This document shows positions 1-6,306 of a stretch of DNA of 11,197 nucleotides, piece after piece (the stretch's first letter is position 1; every line of letters starts with the position of its first letter). The notes below the pieces were generated by a model. It was not told the origin of the DNA, did not search any database, and saw nothing but the letters and a program-made list of their open reading frames with translations. A program made the translations under genes and the position numbers. This DNA comes from Pseudomonadota bacterium (lineage in GTDB: Bacteria; SAR324; XYD2-FULL-50-16; JAHJRI01). Location of the stretch: the NCBI GenBank assembly GCA_022360105.1, contig JAKSDL010000647.1, positions 1 to 11,197 of the forward strand, in the 5' to 3' direction.

Positions 1-1714
1 AAAAAACCGGTAGCGGGTCTCCATCATTCAATTGATTGATAGCCCTAAAATATTGATACGCTTGAATAGCAAGAGGCTGCCAGTTGCGATAAGGGACTCC
101 GCCCCTCATCGATCGGAATTCGAGGATGGCTCCGGTCTGGCCGTTCAATAAATCGTCAAAGGTGTCACCTAAACCACCAAAACCGCGCAAACGATGTCCC
201 AGATTTTCTCTCGAATCCATGTAAGTTGCCTTATGTTGACTGCCGCTAAAGAAATAGACCTCATTAGCCCGCTTGGTTAACAGATCCCGGCCACGCGCAA
301 TATTGCTTAACCAATTGGCCCGGGTTATTGGAATGGTGATGCGTTGTCCATGGGCCAAATTCATGTCATCGTGAATTTCTCGGTTGATAACAGGTTGATT
401 TCTATCCAAATTGTTCATGACGTCATCACAAACATATGTGACCCATGCATCACGGTTAGCTGAATAATAATTTTTTTCACCGTCATCCAACTGATTAAAC
501 ATAGCTCCAAAATCTGTTCGGGCCATGACAAAAGCCATATATTTTGCCGTAATTAGAGACCCTGGACTTGATCCCGTAACCAAGTATTGTGCAATCAAAG
601 TTAACAAACCCTGAAGTTTTGCACTTGGCGTATGATTTCCCCAGGCAGGATCGTCCGTATTCGCATTTTGACGAGCTGTATTCACTTTTGATCGGTAAAA
701 TGCCGGGGCCTGTCCTAAAAATTCATCTCCTGATGTACTGTTTGCAGTCCCAAGTGATTGATAGAGCTTGGTGATCCGATCCATCCTGACACCGGCAGTC
801 ACTTGCGGATTGGCAGCAATATTTTGACCAGATGTCGTTATTTTGAAGTTTGATTTTGAAAGATTAATGTTCTGTCCAGTTAGATGATTATTTCGCAGAT
901 CACCGCCATTGGTATTTCTCATCCCATTCAGGTTCCCTACAAAGTTTTCCAGATTTGTCATCACATTAGTTAGCCGAGCAGTGCCAAGAGGATCCCGAGC
1001 TTCTTCTACTTGATCAACGACGTATTCAATTTCATTACCATCTGTTTCCATTTGCCAGCCATCGCCCCTGAACAGAAGAGTTTTTTTGGCATATTCTACC
1101 GGATCTTGACCAAACCATCTTGTTTTGTGAATGTTCCAATTTGTCTGGAACTCAAAACCGACTGCTCTTTGCACAACAGATGAAGTACTGGAATACTCAT
1201 GGTTGTTTACAATTTCATCTGCATTATTGCGGAGCTTTAGTCGCTGTGCCTTCGCTCCCATAGAATCAGCCTCATTCTCCAACTGCTGGTTATCATTCAT
1301 GGGAGTTCTTTTGAACTGCCTGGTAGGATTGACTCGACCTTGCATTTGCTGCACAGCATGCCAACCCTCATGAGGTAAGTGTTTGTTTTGCCCTGGCCCC
1401 AGGTGAATTTGATTACCTTGGGTATAGGCAAGCGCACCAATTTGAGCCGGTTTTTTTGAATTATAGTGTACCCTTACCGAAGATAAATCGAATCCCGAAA
1501 GATTTTCCAATCCACGCTTCAGTCGGTCCGGCATCCCGGTTCTATTTAGAGCTATTTTTTTTGCATGGTGGTTGTTTACGTCTTTCGATCGTTCTGTAGG
1601 AGCAAAGAAACATTGAATTGGTTCGGACCGGCGCAGACTACAACTCGATTTATCTACTTGATTGTCGGGTGACTCAAAGTCATTTTTATCGGAACGTCGC
1701 TTTTTTGTTTGCAT
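1..1714 (-). CDS. DUF4157 protein with C-terminal amidoligase-like domain, probable eCIS-type effector (partial)
   Basis: The frame is open for 571 codons from the ATG at 1714-1712 and runs off the left edge, so the C-terminus is missing. Residues 50-155 are a DUF4157 domain: they contain HEGWHAVQQMQGRV at 115-128, a HExxH zinc-peptidase-type motif, then an ENEAD segment at 146-150 that may supply the third ligand. DUF4157 is known to mark cargo of extracellular contractile injection systems. The N-terminal 45 residues are basic and polar with no signal peptide, as expected for cargo not exported by Sec. From residue 185 a second domain begins with VGFEF, then GDGWQMETDGNEIEYV near 217-232, NPQVTAGV near 302-309 and LEFRSMRGG near 530. 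This order (GxExE-like start, D-x-x-x-EI/EF, late EFR) recalls amidoligase-fold proteins; that is inference. A TTG four codons upstream is an alternative start. No injection-system structural gene lies in the window. Confidence 0.82.
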   Translation of the reverse strand, partial: MQTKKRRSDKNDFESPDNQVDKSSCSLRRSEPIQCFFAPTERSKDVNNHHAKKIALNRTGMPDRLKRGLENLSGFDLSSVRVHYNSKKPAQIGALAYTQGNQIHLGPGQNKHLPHEGWHAVQQMQGRVNPTRQFKRTPMNDNQQLENEADSMGAKAQRLKLRNNADEIVNNHEYSSTSSVVQRAVGFEFQTNWNIHKTRWFGQDPVEYAKKTLLFRGDGWQMETDGNEIEYVVDQVEEARDPLGTARLTNVMTNLENFVGNLNGMRNTNGGDLRNNHLTGQNINLSKSNFKITTSGQNIAANPQVTAGVRMDRITKLYQSLGTANSTSGDEFLGQAPAFYRSKVNTARQNANTDDPAWGNHTPSAKLQGLLTLIAQYLVTGSSPGSLITAKYMAFVMARTDFGAMFNQLDDGEKNYYSANRDAWVTYVCDDVMNNLDRNQPVINREIHDDMNLAHGQRITIPITRANWLSNIARGRDLLTKRANEVYFFSGSQHKATYMDSRENLGHRLRGFGGLGDTFDDLLNGQTGAILEFRSMRGGVPYRNWQPLAIQAYQYFRAINQLNDGDPLPVF

Positions 1715-1789
1715 GGCTGATTTCAATTACTATTGTTGTTTCCTTTTGTCTTGAACGGTGTTTCTAAATGTGATTTTGACGTCGCTGAC

Positions 1790-1818
1790 ATTATATCTTT
1801 TAAATCTGCCAATCCCAA
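1790..1818 (-). promoter_or_regulatory. sigma70-type promoter of the DUF4157 gene
   Basis: Read on the minus strand there is TTGGGA (1818-1813), a 17-bp spacer and a perfect TATAAT (1795-1790). Transcription would begin near 1783, giving a leader of about 70 nt before the ATG at 1714. The -10 is exact and the spacing is optimal, while the -35 matches at four of six positions. Confidence 0.55.
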
Positions 1819-1855
1819 GCTTAAATTGTGATAAAAAGATAATAATTAAAATAAC

Positions 1856-2069
1856 TATTCACCACGAAGACACGAAGTTCACGAAGCAAAGATTAAAAAT
1901 GAGGTAGAATCCGCCAGCGGCAAAGGTTTTTTTTCAGATTCCTGGGGATGTTATGTGCAAAAAATATCAATCAACGATATATGAGATTTCAAGACTATTT
2001 TCACAACACTCTCTGATTCTTGGGCTTAAAGCCCTTTAAATGAAAAACTTCGTGTCTTCGTGGTGAATA
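1856..2069. repeat. 214-bp MITE-like element with 24-bp perfect terminal inverted repeats (CCACGAAGACACGAAG type)
   Basis: Bases 1856-1879 and 2046-2069 are perfect reverse complements over 24 bp, and the left arm continues into a third copy of ACGAAG (copies at 1864, 1872 and 1881). The core motif CCACGAAGACACGAAG is one I recognise as a dispersed intergenic repeat of many bacterial genomes. The interior has no open frame of note but holds a small palindrome around GGGCTTAAAGCCC. I see no clear target-site duplication outside the arms. The element sits exactly between the two divergent promoters of this intergenic region, so its transcript could form a long stem. Confidence 0.7.
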
Positions 2070-2088
2070 AATACAAAACAAGTTACTA

Positions 2089-2117
2089 TTAACATGTTTA
2101 GAAATGTATTCTACTAT
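2089..2117 (+). promoter_or_regulatory. candidate sigma70 promoter of the Crp/Fnr-type gene
   Basis: TTAACA (2089-2094), a 17-bp spacer and TACTAT (2112-2117) lie just downstream of the inverted-repeat element. The -35 matches five of six positions and the -10 four of six. An 8-bp palindrome AACATGTT at 2091-2098 overlaps the -35 and could be an operator, possibly for autoregulation. Transcription would start near 2124, upstream of both possible start codons of the gene. Confidence 0.4.
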
Positions 2118-2218
2118 CAGTTACTAACCTGAAACGATGGATGATTCGCCAAACAGCAGGTAAACAATATCATTCCAACGATCCTATTCCAGCAATCCCT
2201 TTCCAACTTGCCATAGTC

Positions 2219-2896
2219 ATGTTAGACCCAACCCTACAAAAAAAACTTTTTGAGTTTTACCCGGTTTTATCCAAAATAGATAAAGATCTCCTTTCACAAA
2301 CATTGTCCAAGGCACAGACTGTCTCCCTTACATCCGGAACGATCGTTTTTGAAGAGCTGCAACCCTGCAACGCGTTTCCTTTTATCTTGTCGGGTGAACT
2401 GCGTGTGTTCAAACAGGCATTGAACGGCAGAGAACTTTCTCTTTACACAGTTTCTCCCGGTGATGCCTGTGTGGTTTCGGCCGGCTGTTTGCTTGGTGAT
2501 GAGCCCTATAATGCTGTGGGTCAGGTGAAAAAGGAAGTCACTTTAGTGATGATGCCCACAGAAGAGTTTGAAAAGTTGTTAAGTATTCGGTCGTTTCGTG
2601 AATATATCTTCTCCCTGTTTTCCAAACGCGTTTTAGAGTTGATGCAACTGGTGAATGAGGTCGCTTTTGAGAAACTGGACAGACGTTTGGCTACCTTTCT
2701 GCTTAAGAAGGAAAGCCCAATTCGTATGTCTCACCAGGAATTGGCTGACGAGCTTGGCACTGTTCGAGAAATCATTACCCGTTTGCTAAAAAATTTTGCT
2801 GATGACAGGTTAATTGCCATTGGCAGAGAGCAGATAAGCATACTGGATTCAAGTCGCTTGAAACAAGTACTCGAAAACGATTTTCCCTCTGCGTAA
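2219..2896 (+). CDS. Crp/Fnr family transcriptional regulator
   Basis: From the ATG at 2219 this is 225 residues, the usual length for the family. An in-frame ATG at 2141 would add 26 residues with no family resemblance, and neither start has a convincing ribosome binding site. Residues about 15-120 form a cyclic-nucleotide-binding-type beta roll (GTIVFEE at 40-46, FILSGELRVF at 55-64), followed by a dimerisation helix (about 127-150). The C-terminal winged helix-turn-helix includes MSHQELADELGTVREIITRLL at 170-190. Cysteines at 50, 84 and 90 lie in the sensor domain, the last two in PGDACVVSAGCLLGDEPYNA. A cNMP phosphate-binding cassette (GE...RxA) is not evident, so the signal may not be cAMP; thiol or redox sensing is possible but inferred. 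The gene is divergent from the DUF4157 gene and is probably transcribed alone. Confidence 0.9.
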   Translation: MLDPTLQKKLFEFYPVLSKIDKDLLSQTLSKAQTVSLTSGTIVFEELQPCNAFPFILSGELRVFKQALNGRELSLYTVSPGDACVVSAGCLLGDEPYNAVGQVKKEVTLVMMPTEEFEKLLSIRSFREYIFSLFSKRVLELMQLVNEVAFEKLDRRLATFLLKKESPIRMSHQELADELGTVREIITRLLKNFADDRLIAIGREQISILDSSRLKQVLENDFPSA

Positions 2897-2967
2897 CCTA
2901 AGTCACATAATCACATCCTTTCTCCTGCTAGACTCCAATTCAAATGTATCTTTGGTTGCAGAATGGT

Positions 2968-2987
2968 GGATCCGCTACGCTTGATCC
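2968..2987. repeat. short imperfect palindrome GGATC-N10-GATCC
   Basis: Two 5-bp arms flank CGCTACGCTT, and a related GATCCG occurs again at 3132-3137. It lies in the 346-bp gap after the regulator gene, next to the larger palindromic repeat at 3023-3092. It could be a decayed piece of the same repeat class. By itself the signal is weak. Confidence 0.25.
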
Positions 2988-3022
2988 AATGTCTTTCAGT
3001 TAAAAGAGGTTGACCAGTTAGG

Positions 3023-3092
3023 TGCCATTCTTAGCGTAGTGAAGAATCTCTCGGGGAGCTCTGACAGATCCTTCACATTCGTCCAGGATGAC
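3023..3092. repeat. dispersed palindromic repeat (CATTCT...GTGAAGAATCT type)
   Basis: GTGAAGAATCT at 3039-3049 pairs with AGATCCTTCAC at 3066-3076 (10 of 11 positions). The outer flanks CCATTCTTAGCG and CCAGGATGAC are looser reverse complements, giving an imperfect stem of about 25 bp with a GC-rich loop that contains GAGCTC. The layout closely resembles the dispersed repeats of the form TCATTCTGAGCG...GAAGAATCTC found in many bacterial genomes. The gap 2897-3242 holds this repeat, the small palindrome before it and the arms at 3144-3193, with no open frame that looks like a gene. Confidence 0.55.
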
Positions 3093-3143
3093 GTTCAGTC
3101 CCATTTCTCTTAACTAAATGACATTACGTTTGATCCGCCCTGT

Positions 3144-3193
3144 AGTATTTTCCCAGAGAATAGGACCATATTTCCGCAAAACCGGGAAATACT
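3144..3193. repeat. inverted repeat upstream of the acetyltransferase gene
   Basis: AGTATTTTCCC (3144-3154) is complementary to GGGAAATACT (3184-3193) apart from one bulged T, with a 29-nt loop. It ends 50 bp before the acetyltransferase start. It has no run of T after it, so it is unlikely to be a terminator. A role as an operator or leader structure is possible but unproven. Confidence 0.3.
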
Positions 3194-3242
3194 CATCAAT
3201 CTCAAAATTTTACAGTCACATCGTAATTTAATAGTCATCAAC

Positions 3243-3785
3243 ATGAAAAAACCAACCTCAATCAGTTTTAACATCAGGCAGGCTTTGCCAGGAGAATATG
3301 AATCTTTAGGAAGGCTTTCCGTTCAAGTGTATGAAGCACTTCCCGGGATGCCTGATTCCAGGGAACAACCGGATTATTATTCAATGCTGCTGGATGTAAA
3401 GTCGCGTGCTGAAAGACCGACTGTAGAAATTCTGGTTGCGGTTTCTCAAGCTGGAAATCTTATGGGAGGAGTAACATTCATAGGAGACATGAAATATTAC
3501 GATTCCGGAGGTTCTGCCAACAGCGTTTTAAACAGTTCCGGCATCAGGCTGTTAGCAGTAGATCAATCTGTAAGGAATTTGGGTGTTGGCAGAGCATTGA
3601 CTGTTGCGTGCATGCAACGCGCAAAAGCGTTAGGATCTGACAAAGTCATCCTCCACACAACCAGGGCCATGACCATTGCCTGGAAACTCTATGAAAAAAT
3701 GGGATATCAGCGTTTCCCCGAGCTGGATTTTTTGCAAGGAGAGTTGGAAGTGTATGGGTTTAGCTATGATTTGAAACATTTTTAG
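3243..3785 (+). CDS. GNAT family N-acetyltransferase
   Basis: This 180-residue protein covers a full GNAT domain. It transfers an acetyl group from acetyl-CoA to an amine; the substrate cannot be told from sequence. Residues 9-30 (FNIRQALPGEYESLGRLS) form strand 1 and helix 1. Strand 4 is IRLLAVDQSVRNLGVGRAL at 101-119, which holds the acetyl-CoA pyrophosphate loop RNLGVGR at 111-117 in Q/RxxGxG/A form. AWKLYEKMGYQRF at 146-158 is the typical late helix and strand, and Tyr150 stands where the general-acid tyrosine of many GNATs lies. The protein is predicted cytoplasmic. No strong Shine-Dalgarno sequence precedes the ATG, and gaps of 346 and 202 bp on either side suggest it is transcribed alone. 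Confidence 0.9.
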   Translation: MKKPTSISFNIRQALPGEYESLGRLSVQVYEALPGMPDSREQPDYYSMLLDVKSRAERPTVEILVAVSQAGNLMGGVTFIGDMKYYDSGGSANSVLNSSGIRLLAVDQSVRNLGVGRALTVACMQRAKALGSDKVILHTTRAMTIAWKLYEKMGYQRFPELDFLQGELEVYGFSYDLKHF

Positions 3786-3900
3786 GTTACTTCAGTTGAT
3801 CATTCTTAAAAGAACGAACTCCCTTTCAAAATTCCTCACACAATTCTGCCAATTCACCTCAATCAGAAGCCTTAACTAACGTCGCCAGCAAAGCCGATCC

Positions 3901-3930
3901 TTGACTTTTTGCAGAGGTTGAGGTTCTAAT
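3901..3930 (+). promoter_or_regulatory. candidate sigma70 promoter for the DUF350-like / zinc-ribbon pair
   Basis: TTGACT (3901-3906), an 18-bp spacer and TCTAAT (3925-3930) lie 58 bp before the ATG at 3988. Both hexamers match five of six consensus positions. A second possible -10, TATACT at 3944-3949, has no matching -35. Confidence 0.45.
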
Positions 3931-3987
3931 GATGCTACGCCTGTATACTGTAGATCTGCAAACGATAACTCTTCACATGGCACCCAA

Positions 3988-4872
3988 ATGAATCCCATAA
4001 TTTACGAGTTCACCTATTTGGATGGTATTGAAAACCTCAGCTATTTTCCTAATTTTATATTCATACTGTTGGCCTTATTGCTGATTTGGATTGGCAAAAA
4101 ACTGTTTGATCTCTTCACTCCCTATTCATTGGAATATCAACTAGTTAAAGCAGATAACAAGGCAATTGCCGTTGCATTTGTAGGCTACCTTGGTGGTGTT
4201 GTCGTGGTTCTGGAAGCTGCACTGGAAGGCTACCATGAATCTGTTGTCGGTAACCTGATCGAAGTATCGATTTGGGGAGTGATCGGCATCTTGCTTTTAA
4301 ACATTGCCGGAAAAATGAACGATCGTTTGATACTGCGAACATTTGAAAATAAAAAGGAACTGCTGGAGGAAGAAAACATAGCTGTTGGTATCGCTATTGC
4401 CGGGAGCTACATGGGAAGTGCCATGATCATTCGTAGTGTCATTATCGGCGAACCCATAGGCTGGGTATTTGAAATTTCCCTCACTATTTTCTATTTTCTG
4501 CTTGGGCAACTTTCTTTTTATCTGTTTAGCCTGCTTTATCAGAAAATCACCCAATATGATTTCCACAGAGAAATTGATGAAGGCAATGCGGCAGCAGGCA
4601 TTTCCTTCGCATTTAATTTAACGGCAATCGGTATTCTGCTTTCAATTCCCATCAAAACCTCTTATTCCCTGGTTGTCTTCATCGCCTGGTTTGTTTTGGG
4701 AAGCACGGTGCTGGCTTTTTTCCGTTTTATCGTCGACAGAATTATCATCCCTTCAGAAAAACTGGATGAGGAAATCCATCAGGACCAAAACTGGGGCATA
4801 GCGTTATTGGAAGGTTGCTTTGCAATCGCAGCAGTGGTGATATTATATATAATATTTGTCAAACCCATATAA
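3988..4872 (+). CDS. DUF350-like inner-membrane protein with four repeated two-helix units
   Basis: This 294-residue protein is very hydrophobic, with about eight predicted membrane helices (roughly 20-40, 58-80, 85-107, 130-152, 158-185, 201-221, 226-248 and 270-291). Short segments with a conserved Asn at the start of a helix recur about every 70 residues: ADNKAIAVAFVG (N57), EENIAVGIAIAG (N130), DEGNAAAGISFA (N200) and QDQNWGIALLEG (N268). This N-x-A-x-(A/G)-I-A-x-x-G pattern is typical of DUF350 (YjfL/UPF0719), whose usual domain has about half this length, so this appears to be a tandem double DUF350. The function of the family is not established. The next gene starts 30 nt after its stop, so the two are probably cotranscribed. 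No clear Shine-Dalgarno sequence is visible. Confidence 0.75.
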   Translation: MNPIIYEFTYLDGIENLSYFPNFIFILLALLLIWIGKKLFDLFTPYSLEYQLVKADNKAIAVAFVGYLGGVVVVLEAALEGYHESVVGNLIEVSIWGVIGILLLNIAGKMNDRLILRTFENKKELLEEENIAVGIAIAGSYMGSAMIIRSVIIGEPIGWVFEISLTIFYFLLGQLSFYLFSLLYQKITQYDFHREIDEGNAAAGISFAFNLTAIGILLSIPIKTSYSLVVFIAWFVLGSTVLAFFRFIVDRIIIPSEKLDEEIHQDQNWGIALLEGCFAIAAVVILYIIFVKPI

Positions 4873-4902
4873 ATCTCTTTATAGTTTCAGGTTGTATCAA
4901 GA

Positions 4903-5418
4903 ATGAGTAGCTCAGAACCAATTTCTTTGGATGCCTTTCGCAAGAAAAAACAGAAAGAAGAGGCTGAAAAACCTTACCCGGGCACACTGGTCTGGCTGCA
5001 TTGCCCCAGCTGTGAAACTGTTGAGTATACTGAAATTGTGGCACCTCACGGTCGAACACATAAATGTGGGACTGCTGTTGAGGAGCTTGAAGTTTCCCTG
5101 GATTTGCGTGCTGAATATACAATCACTCAATTCAACCTGAAAAGGATCAGCCAGTTACTGGAAAAAAATAAGGAATCCAAACTTCGCAAACTCATTTCCA
5201 AATCTCTGGACAATGCCCTACTAGCTCTGAAGCAATCCGAGGAAACCTACGTCTCCCGGCTGCATTTAGCTGCGGGCTGCCAAATTCCCGTTTATCCGGG
5301 TGATATCGAATCACTTCGAGACCAACTCCCCATCGTAGAAACCAATAAACTCGGCCTTCTGATTTCTGAATTCCGTTTCGAGCCGGAAAAAAGATTTGCG
5401 GATCAAAAAAAAATATAG
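4903..5418 (+). CDS. small zinc-ribbon-like protein, unknown function
   Basis: I do not recognise this 171-residue protein. It is cytoplasmic-looking, with no signal peptide or membrane segment. A basic, acidic-mixed N-terminus (residues 13-23, RKKKQKEEAEK) precedes a single putative metal site: C34-x2-C37, then H49 or H53 and C55, in CPSC...HGRTHKCG. This would make one compact zinc knuckle or ribbon. Residues 70-160 are predicted mostly helical (ITQFNLKRISQLLEKNKES, then KLRKLISKSLDNALLALKQ) and could bind a partner. It follows the DUF350-like gene by 30 nt, so a joint role with that membrane protein is likely but inferred. Codon use resembles its neighbours. Confidence 0.7.
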   Translation: MSSSEPISLDAFRKKKQKEEAEKPYPGTLVWLHCPSCETVEYTEIVAPHGRTHKCGTAVEELEVSLDLRAEYTITQFNLKRISQLLEKNKESKLRKLISKSLDNALLALKQSEETYVSRLHLAAGCQIPVYPGDIESLRDQLPIVETNKLGLLISEFRFEPEKRFADQKKI

Positions 5419-5452
5419 CGATTCGATTTCAAATCTATTATAATATCGCTAT
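5415..5452. repeat. 8-bp inverted repeat at the end of the zinc-ribbon-like gene
   Basis: ATAGCGAT (5415-5422, overlapping the stop codon) is exactly complementary to ATCGCTAT (5445-5452), with a 22-nt AT-rich loop that contains TATAAT at 5439-5444. It lacks a following T-run, so I do not call it a terminator. An operator around a promoter for the next gene is an alternative, but no -35 stands at the right distance. Confidence 0.25.
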
Positions 5453-5591
5453 CTGACCTTGTATTTCCAATACTTAGAAAAGAAACTACAATCGTCGGCA
5501 CTTATAATCAATGACCCGGTGTGGTGTATCTGTTTAAGCCAGGATATCAACCGGTGGAGAGTTTAAACCATACGATTTTCGACTCAAACAT

Positions 5592-6302
5592 ATGACTGTG
5601 AAATCAAATCAGACTTTAAATGCCTTATCCAAAATCATTTGCGAATGCGCAAAAGATGTTCTGGATTCCGTTACCGGAAAAGATATCAGTTATGCCAAGA
5701 CAATTCAGAAAGTGCCGGTAATTCATTTAAGACCGGACATTGGTTGTTTTGTATTATTCAGTGGTGATTACTCTGGCTTGATGATTATGAATTTCACTGC
5801 CGAATCTGCCATGTCGATCTACAAAAATCAAATGATGCAGATGGGGATCCCGGAGGAAGAGCTAGCTATTGAATACACTGCTGATGAGGTTGTGGATGGC
5901 ATTGGTGAGATTATCAATCAGATTATCGGTACTGTTCGCAGGCGGATTGAAGATCAATATGAACTGGTAGCGACCAATACTCAGCCCAAGGCCATTGCGC
6001 TGACAACATCCATTGTTTTAACAATCGATGCCCCGGAAGTTGAGAAGGATCTATGCCGCAAACTGTCTTTTAAAATCGAAGGACAGCCATTTCATATTGA
6101 AGTTTCAATGGAAAAAACAGAGTTTGTTTCCCTGGACGGGAAAAACATTCACCAACGCTCAGAAGACGAAACGCCCACCACTTCAAAAGACATCAAGATG
6201 GAAACATACCAGGAGGCGGCAAATGCCCAGGCCAATGCAGCCAGTAAACCTGTTAGCAACCAGGATATTGATTTTGACGCCTTGTTAAAAGATAATACCT
6301 GA
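5592..6302 (+). CDS. CheX/FliY-like chemotaxis phosphatase-type protein (DUF3334 family) with a FliM-like C-terminal tail
   Basis: Residues 1-183 of 236 resemble the DUF3334 family, which I place with CheC/CheX/FliY-type proteins that dephosphorylate CheY-P. Supporting segments are LRPDIGCFVLFSGDYSGLMI at 46-65, NFTAESAMSIY at 67-77, and DGIGEIINQIIG at 102-113. The last contains the ExxN catalytic pair of the CheC/CheX family (E106, N109). The repeat of the motif seen in two-site CheC is absent, so one active site is expected, as in CheX. Residues 184-236 form an added polar, Asn/Gln/Ala-rich tail ending SNQDIDFDALLKD (222-234), which resembles the CheY-binding LSQxEIDALL peptide of FliM. 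No chemotaxis or flagellar gene adjoins it. The gene converges on gspK with four bases between the two stop codons. The start lacks a clear Shine-Dalgarno sequence, but an in-frame stop upstream excludes a longer product. Confidence 0.8.
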   Translation: MTVKSNQTLNALSKIICECAKDVLDSVTGKDISYAKTIQKVPVIHLRPDIGCFVLFSGDYSGLMIMNFTAESAMSIYKNQMMQMGIPEEELAIEYTADEVVDGIGEIINQIIGTVRRRIEDQYELVATNTQPKAIALTTSIVLTIDAPEVEKDLCRKLSFKIEGQPFHIEVSMEKTEFVSLDGKNIHQRSEDETPTTSKDIKMETYQEAANAQANAASKPVSNQDIDFDALLKDNT

Positions 6303-6306
6303 CCTG

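Noticed and set aside
3786..3840. Possible terminator after the acetyltransferase gene around TTCTTAAAAGAA.
   Set aside because: The stem is only about five A/T-rich pairs and is not followed by a T-run.
4145..4566. Minus-strand open frames across the DUF350-like gene.
   Set aside because: They are shadows of a gene with clear membrane repeats; their translations lack any coherent domain.
5503..5508. TATAAT upstream of the CheX-like gene as a promoter -10.
   Set aside because: No recognisable -35 stands 16-18 bp upstream (only A-rich sequence), so I did not list it as a promoter. I also found no sigma28- or sigma54-type match in this gap.
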